The position numbers and the translations under genes are program-made. Source: Rhexocercosporidium sp. MPI-PUGE-AT-0058 (lineage: Eukaryota; Ascomycota; Leotiomycetes; Helotiales). Taken from it: a stretch of DNA of 64,000 bases. The number at the start of each line of letters is the position of its first letter. The stretch's first letter is position 1. The stretch lies in the NCBI GenBank assembly GCA_020746875.1, contig JAGTJL010000006.1, positions 496,001-560,000 of the forward strand. Reading direction: 5' to 3'. Of the stretch, positions 59,023 through 64,000 are shown in pieces. Below the pieces are notes generated by a model. That model was given only the letters and a program-made list of their open reading frames with translations. It ran no database searches and had not been told where the DNA came from.

Positions 59023-60961
59023 TTGGCAGAACTTGTGTCGAGTTATTTGGATTCTTATGAGGCTCAGTTTTATCTGGTTAGCGGTGTAATGAGCAAATCT
59101 TACTGCATATGCAAGGATGCGGCTAGCAAGGTTCCCCTCATCAATCCCTCCATCGAAAGCTCACTTCCTCCCCAGACCTGGCGAATTGAATCAAGCCTCA
59201 AAATGCTTTGCGATATACTTAGTATATATTCGACTGGGCCAGTCCCTCGACCAAATATTCGTCTCAGACCTTTTCGCTCACACTGTGATTGAAGACGTTG
59301 ATGGCGTTTAGAAGTAGGGTATTCCCGGCTGCTTAAATACTCCATGCTTACACACTTCAGGGGATCTTGGGCCATGGAACTGGGTATTTCCACCATGAAT
59401 CCATTTCGGATATTATCGATACCGCAAAAGCTGGCTGCGAATCATGTTAACTTGTACTCGATCAAACGAAGAATTCGCAAAGAGGTTTTGTGACAATTCT
59501 TGATCATGACAAAAGTCTTATGTCCGCGTGTTGGATGTCCGGTTTGATGACCAGTTTGATGACCAGATACATGGTACCTCGATGATCATGTTCTACGAAA
59601 GTGGCCCCAATATTCCTCTTGGTGCACAGGCTTTGAGTACTCTTGGGAATCTATGCATTGCCTTGTGCGTTCGTTCACTGGCAGGACCATTTTCACCTTA
59701 TGGGAGACATTTACCAGTACGCAGTCGTCACAATAACCGCTGACGTTGCAATTGACTCAGACGCTGGCATCATCCTACGCGGGGGTGGGTTCAAGTCCCT
59801 TATCAAAGTAATATTCACGACGCAAAAGGCATTGTGTATTTCGGATCTCCGCTAAACAATTCTCCCGAAGGGCCAATCCAGAGCAGAGGGTGGACACTCC
59901 AGGAAGACCTGCTTTCCGTTCGTACCCTCTACGTCTCAGCCGATCAGCTCCTGTGGCAATGCCAAACAACAAATATAAGCGAAAGTGGTCCCGATCCGCC
60001 CTACAGTCAAGGGCGGCATGAAGATGGCCTGGAGGGATATCTAAAGCGATGATTTCTTTTACCCAAAGTCCAACCAGCTGAAGACTTGGATGAAGATCAG
60101 CCTCGGACAATATCCTTGATGTCAACTCCATCCGGTGAAGCTCTAGATCATTGGTACCTAGTAGTCCACGAGTATGTACAAAGGGGTTCAACGGTAGAGC
60201 AAGACAGGTTTCCCGCACTTTCAGGAATTGCTAGACAGATCAAACGGCGCACGGGATACCAGTACATGGCTGGATTGTGGCTGGAAGACATACATGTTGG
60301 CTTACTGTGGTCTTCGAAAGGTATTGGCTTGAAGCGGAACAATATCAAGTGTCCATAATGGAGCTTGGCAGGTGTTGCTCTTTTTTTGGATCGGGCAAGT
60401 CGAATCCTCCATACACCATATGGTCAGGTTCTCGTTCGTTGACAAAGAGAGCCCGCACGACTTCTGTACAAAGCAAAGCTTTGATCAAGTACATAAAACC
60501 CGATACGACGGATGGAGATGACTACAGCGGGATTGATTGGATTGTGGAAATTGCGCGTCGAAGAAAAATTTCAAACAGCTTCAGATTGGCTGTCCCGGTT
60601 TTCGCTTCCATTGCTATATAAGAGGGGCCAAAGATTCGATCTCAGTGATTTGATATGCATGAGACCGTACACAGAGCCTGTGACGGATTCTCCAAGTATA
60701 ATCTGCGAGATCGATTACCACAAGCATTGGCCGGAAAATTGGACTCCTAAGAACCCAGGAAGATTTGAAGGAATTACCTTTCTCTAGACTTATAGATTAT
60801 CCGGATACAAGGACGAACATGGGTCCTTCAACAATCACAGTTACGGAGACCTGCGTATCGCGTATGCGCTGATCTTGGAATCGACTGGCAAGGAAGGACA
60901 ATATAGACGGCGGGGGATGGCTGATGCTGGATGGAAGGTTCGATCTGTGGAAATAGCCTAG
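59023..60961 (+). pseudogene. Second HET-domain gene, decayed
   Basis: Only parts remain. Clear blocks start near 59690 with LMGDIYQYAVVTITADVAID. After a frame change come SRGWTLQEDLLSVRTLYVSA and DQLLWQCQTT, the RGWTFQE-type end of the HET domain. Further frames give FPALSGIARQIKRRTGYQYMAG, then GLWLEDIHVGLLW. The C-terminal end near 60.81-60.96 kb (YGDLRIAYALILESTGK, then GQYRR, then WKVRSVEIA) finishes at TAG 60959-60961. At least three frame changes are needed to connect these. The 5' part (59023-59640) is too eroded to place a start. It differs from the intact HET gene at 48702-50660 and belongs to a different HET subgroup by its spacing of motifs. Confidence 0.7.
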
Positions 60962-61298
60962 CGAATGACCATTATCAATGAGTTGTTGAACCTAGTTAAG
61001 CAATAGGAAATCACCATCATATTCGACGTATGGCGTATCCATATACCTGGGCATGTAAATGACAAGTTGTTGACGTTGAAGCACCTCGGCTCGCCCCCTA
61101 TTTAACCGAAAGCGGGGTTCTTTTACCCCGCCAATTCACATGATGGGCTACATCCTAACGCTACAGCTCCTACAGTAGATAACTCACTCTCTTGAGTCTA
61201 CTATACTAACACCCGTGGAAAATTATATTCTAACCGACTCCATACAGTGTGTAGCCGACACCAAACAATGCAAGCATCATACCCTGGAATTGCACAGA
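60962..61298 (+). promoter_or_regulatory. Upstream region of the cyclase-family gene
   Basis: About 340 bp before the chosen ATG. It contains an inverted pair ccgaaagcggggttc and ttaccccgcc near 61108-61133. No known factor site is identified. Confidence 0.3.
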
Positions 61299-62358
61299 AT
61301 GCCACCTCAAACCCCACCTTTCTCCTCCCTTCCCCTTCAAAAGGACGGGCCTCGTGGAAACGCCTGGGGACTGTATGGCTCCGAAGATGAGCTCGGAATG
61401 CTCAACCGTCTCACCCCAGAAACAACACTCGCCGCAACGAAAGAGATAGTTCACGGAATAAGGATCTCGACAGATTGGTCTATGAACATGCCGAAAGTGC
61501 CCTGTTTCGGCCGACAGAAGTTCCATCAACATATTTATCACAAAGCTCCTAGGACGGTCAATGATGATATTTTGACGCTGAATACCCAGTCGAGTACGCA
61601 GTGGGATGGGTTCAGGCATTTTGGGTATCAGGATCATAAGGTTTATTTCAATGATTGCAAACAGGAGGAAATTATGACTTCGACGAAGAATGGAACTCAT
61701 GGTGAGCGTTGATTGGTTGTGTGGATCAAGAATTTTCGATCGTTAACAAGACACTGCAGTCTGGGTCGAGAACGGAGGCATAGTTGGAAGAGGTGTTCTG
61801 CTCGATTATGCGGCATGGGCAAAGTCCCAGGGCATCATGACAGCGCTCCGTGAAACCACGGAGATCACAGTCAGTGACCTTGAAGCCATCGCCGCTTCTC
61901 AAGGTGTGACTTTCCAACCTGGTGATATCCTCTTCATCCACAGTGGCTTTGTTAAATCGCTCGAGCGTCTCCCAGACGAAGAGGCTTCGGCTTACGCAGC
62001 GAAGAACCCTCCACCAGCAATCGGAGTTAAATCATGCGAGCAGAGTTTGAAATGGATCTGGGAGAAACAATTTGCGGCTGTCGCTGGTGATATGCCAGCG
62101 TTTGAGGCAATTCCGTTTCAGAATACGACACATTGGATTCATGAGTGGCTTTTGGCGGGATGGGGAATGCCGATTGGTGAATTTTTCGATCTGGAGAGGC
62201 TTGCGGAGGAATGTGCGAGGTTGAAGAAATGGTCTTTCTTCTTTAGCAGTGTGCCATTGAATGTAAGTCAATAATTTCATGACTTTAAGATTAATGCTAA
62301 TATACCCTAGGTTCCAGGCGGAGTTGCTAGTCCACCCAATGGTGTGGCAATACTGTAA
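61299..62358 (+). CDS. Cyclase-family metal-dependent hydrolase (kynurenine formamidase-like fold)
   Basis: Three exons: 61299-61701, 61760-62262 and 62311-62358. The introns are 61702-61759 (gtgagc to ctgcag) and 62263-62310 (gtaagt to cctag). Both joins are exact: GTHVWVENGGIVGRG and FSSVPLNVPGGVASPP. The start MPPQTPPFSSLPL was preferred over an in-frame Met 28 codons upstream because the family begins near here. Motifs are NTQSSTQWDGFRHFGYQ, GRGVLLDYAAWA, PGDILFIHSGFV, ETTEITVSDLEAI and FQNTTHWIHEWLLAGWG. The fungal branch has Gln-Ser-Ser-Thr-Gln where bacterial cyclases have His-x-Gly-Thr-His, while Asp and His follow (WDGFRH). The substrate is unknown; hydrolysis of an amide or lactone is likely. 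It is convergent with an MFS porter. About 317 residues, complete. Confidence 0.85.
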
Positions 62359-62590
62359 TGTCATGGGCAAGTAGAACGATACTTGGGTAATCCATGATGA
62401 TACTGTTTGCTAAAATTATGTTGAGCCGTCTCTTAGACTGATGGAACCATTCCAACTCCCTGCTCTGTTTGATTGTGATGTAATCTACAGTGATGGCGAC
62501 TGTCTCGACATGCATTTACCACTGAAGCGAATTTCGAATCAGTTCAAGCTTCACTTCGGGCAGTATCTACCCCTGCCCGACCATTACGTC

Positions 62591-64000
62591 TTAAATGACA
62601 TATCTGAATCCCAGTCCTCTACCGTTCCCAGTAGGCTGCTCGCTACCCTCGCTACCCTCCCCCTCTACCTCCACTCTTTCCAACTTCCTGTTCTCTTTGA
62701 TATGCACTAATCTCAAAACAAACGCCAAAGCTGCAACGATGAAGCAAATGCCCGCAACGGCAGCACCACCAGCCAAATATCTCGGACCATCAGATTTGGG
62801 ATACATATATGATCCGTAAATGGAGGCAGTGTTACCAATCATGTTGCAGGTAGCAATCGAAGCAGAACGCTTGACGTTTGGCCTGATGAAACTATTTGCA
62901 ACCCATGCGACAATTATCTGGTAAGCTGAGACTGCGCCCATGGGCATGAGGAACATGGCGAAGAAGCGGGCACCAGTACTAGTGGCGGAGACGACGATGA
63001 TGTTGCCGATGAGAGAGACCATCATTAAGGCCATTATGTGGAGGGAGCGATCTCCGGATTTCCCAGATGTCCAAGTCACGAAGAGTGAGACGAGAAACGT
63101 GGCAAACCAAACTGGGGCCGTGAGTAGCAGGGTGGTGATCCTATTGAAGCCGAGCGTGTTGACGATAGTGGGGAAGAAGTACTGGAATGTTTGGGAAAGG
63201 AGCGAAAGATGTTGGAAGATGATGAAAATGTATAGGCGGTAGTCTTTCAGAGCAAGTTTCAGCCCGTCCATCAGGCCAGTTGCATTTGTGTCGTCAGATT
63301 CCTTTGCGTCATCTATCATTCGCCATTGTGCAAAATGCCGTTCTTCATCAGAGAGCCATTTGGCAGTTGCGGGGAAGTCTGGTAGGACGAAGCTAGGAAA
63401 GTCAATTGAAGGACCGGGACAGGAACAATAAGACTCACATGGATGTGAAGGCAACAACAATGGTAATGACACCTTCAATGATAAAGAGCCATCTCCAGCC
63501 CGTGATTCCATGGGCTCCATCAAGATTGCCAAGAATTCCAGCAGCGAGAAGTCCCCCAAACATATTCGCCAGTGCATTACCAGAGTAAACTATTAAGATC
63601 AGCTTAGGGATCAGAACATTAATAGGGTTACAAACACCACGATATTCGATGAGCCAATTCTTGCCGAGTATACCATGAGCTCATCAACATGATCGCTCCG
63701 GGAAAGAAAGGGGCTTCAGTCACACCGAGCATGATTCTGCACGCGAGCAGTCCACCAAATGACTTTGTACCAGCTTGAGCAGCCGATACGATCCCCCAGA
63801 GAGTCATTACAACTCCAAGATAGATTGAAGGGCGAACTCGAGTGATGAGCAGATTGGATGGTAGTTGCATAGTAAGATACCCCTGGTACTATCAGCGAGT
63901 ACATAAATGAAGAAGTCAGAATCCACATACCACAAACAAAATACTAGTGGCAAGATTGAAATCTGTCCCTGTCATATTCAAATCTGCCTCCAATGTACCT
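62591..64000 (-). CDS. MFS transporter of the anion/organic-acid (DAL5-like) type, 5' end outside window
   Basis: It enters at the right edge with [20 protein letters not shown]. Introns include 63884-63930 (gtatgt to ccag), one near 63591-63640 that restores [19 protein letters not shown], and one near 63395-63440 that restores VAFTSM to [17 protein letters not shown]. Other blocks are [93 protein letters not shown] and [19 protein letters not shown]. These are typical of the fungal allantoate/nicotinate/tartrate family. The C-terminus is acidic and Gly-rich. It would import an organic acid or amide; with the cyclase next to it, uptake and hydrolysis of a common substrate is possible. No lesion is seen in the part present. 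Confidence 0.85.

Noticed and set aside
1..64000. CRISPR array or bacterial operon structure
   Set aside because: No regularly spaced short repeats were seen, and intron-bearing genes show the DNA is eukaryotic.

Overview
The window looks like chromosomal DNA of a filamentous ascomycete (Pezizomycotina). The genes carry short GT-AG introns of about 45-100 bp with CTAAC-like branch points. The families are fungal (HET domain, RTA1, Kre9/KNH-like wall protein, fungal MFS porters, fungal cyclase). The transposon copies show heavy C-to-T/G-to-A decay of the repeat-induced point mutation (RIP) type, in which Trp codons have become TAG.

Layout. 1-2170 is a RIP-degraded hAT transposase. 2638-3515 is a frameshifted APH-type kinase gene. 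4459-8016 (minus) and 8331-9650 (plus) are a divergent pair: a large protein joining a chymotrypsin-fold protease domain to a CorA-like membrane region, and a smaller protein with one C-terminal membrane helix. 9.65-13.5 kb is gene-poor and holds a small Cys-rich ORF and a 174-bp MITE with TA target duplications. 13562-34357 is one very A+T-rich block. I read it as a Gypsy-type retrotransposon with 131-bp LTRs (13562-13692 and 34227-34357), into which a second Gypsy-type element with 281-bp LTRs (16912-17192 and 29213-29493) has inserted.

Right of this block lies a metabolic region full of broken genes: a GH78-like glycosidase; a bacterial-style self-sufficient P450 (CYP116B-like: heme, FMN reductase and [2Fe-2S] in one chain); an MFS transporter split by two insertions, one itself carrying a nested MITE; an RTA1 protein with one stop; an alpha/beta-hydrolase tail; a microsomal P450 and an SDR with one frameshift each; and a HET-domain relic. 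Genes that read through cleanly are a HET protein (48702-50660), an alpha/beta hydrolase with an Asp-type nucleophile elbow (56298-57245), a Kre9/KNH-like wall protein (57496-58334), a cyclase-family hydrolase (61299-62358) and an MFS porter cut by the window end (62591-64000).

Together the P450s, SDR, hydrolases, cyclase and transporters look like remains of one or more catabolic or secondary-metabolic neighbourhoods beside a repeat-rich, RIP-active compartment. Several premature stops in single-copy genes (TGG to TAG, CAA to TAA, CAG to TAG) have the CpA-to-TpA form expected of RIP. All exon joins and families here are read by eye from translations; no search was run.
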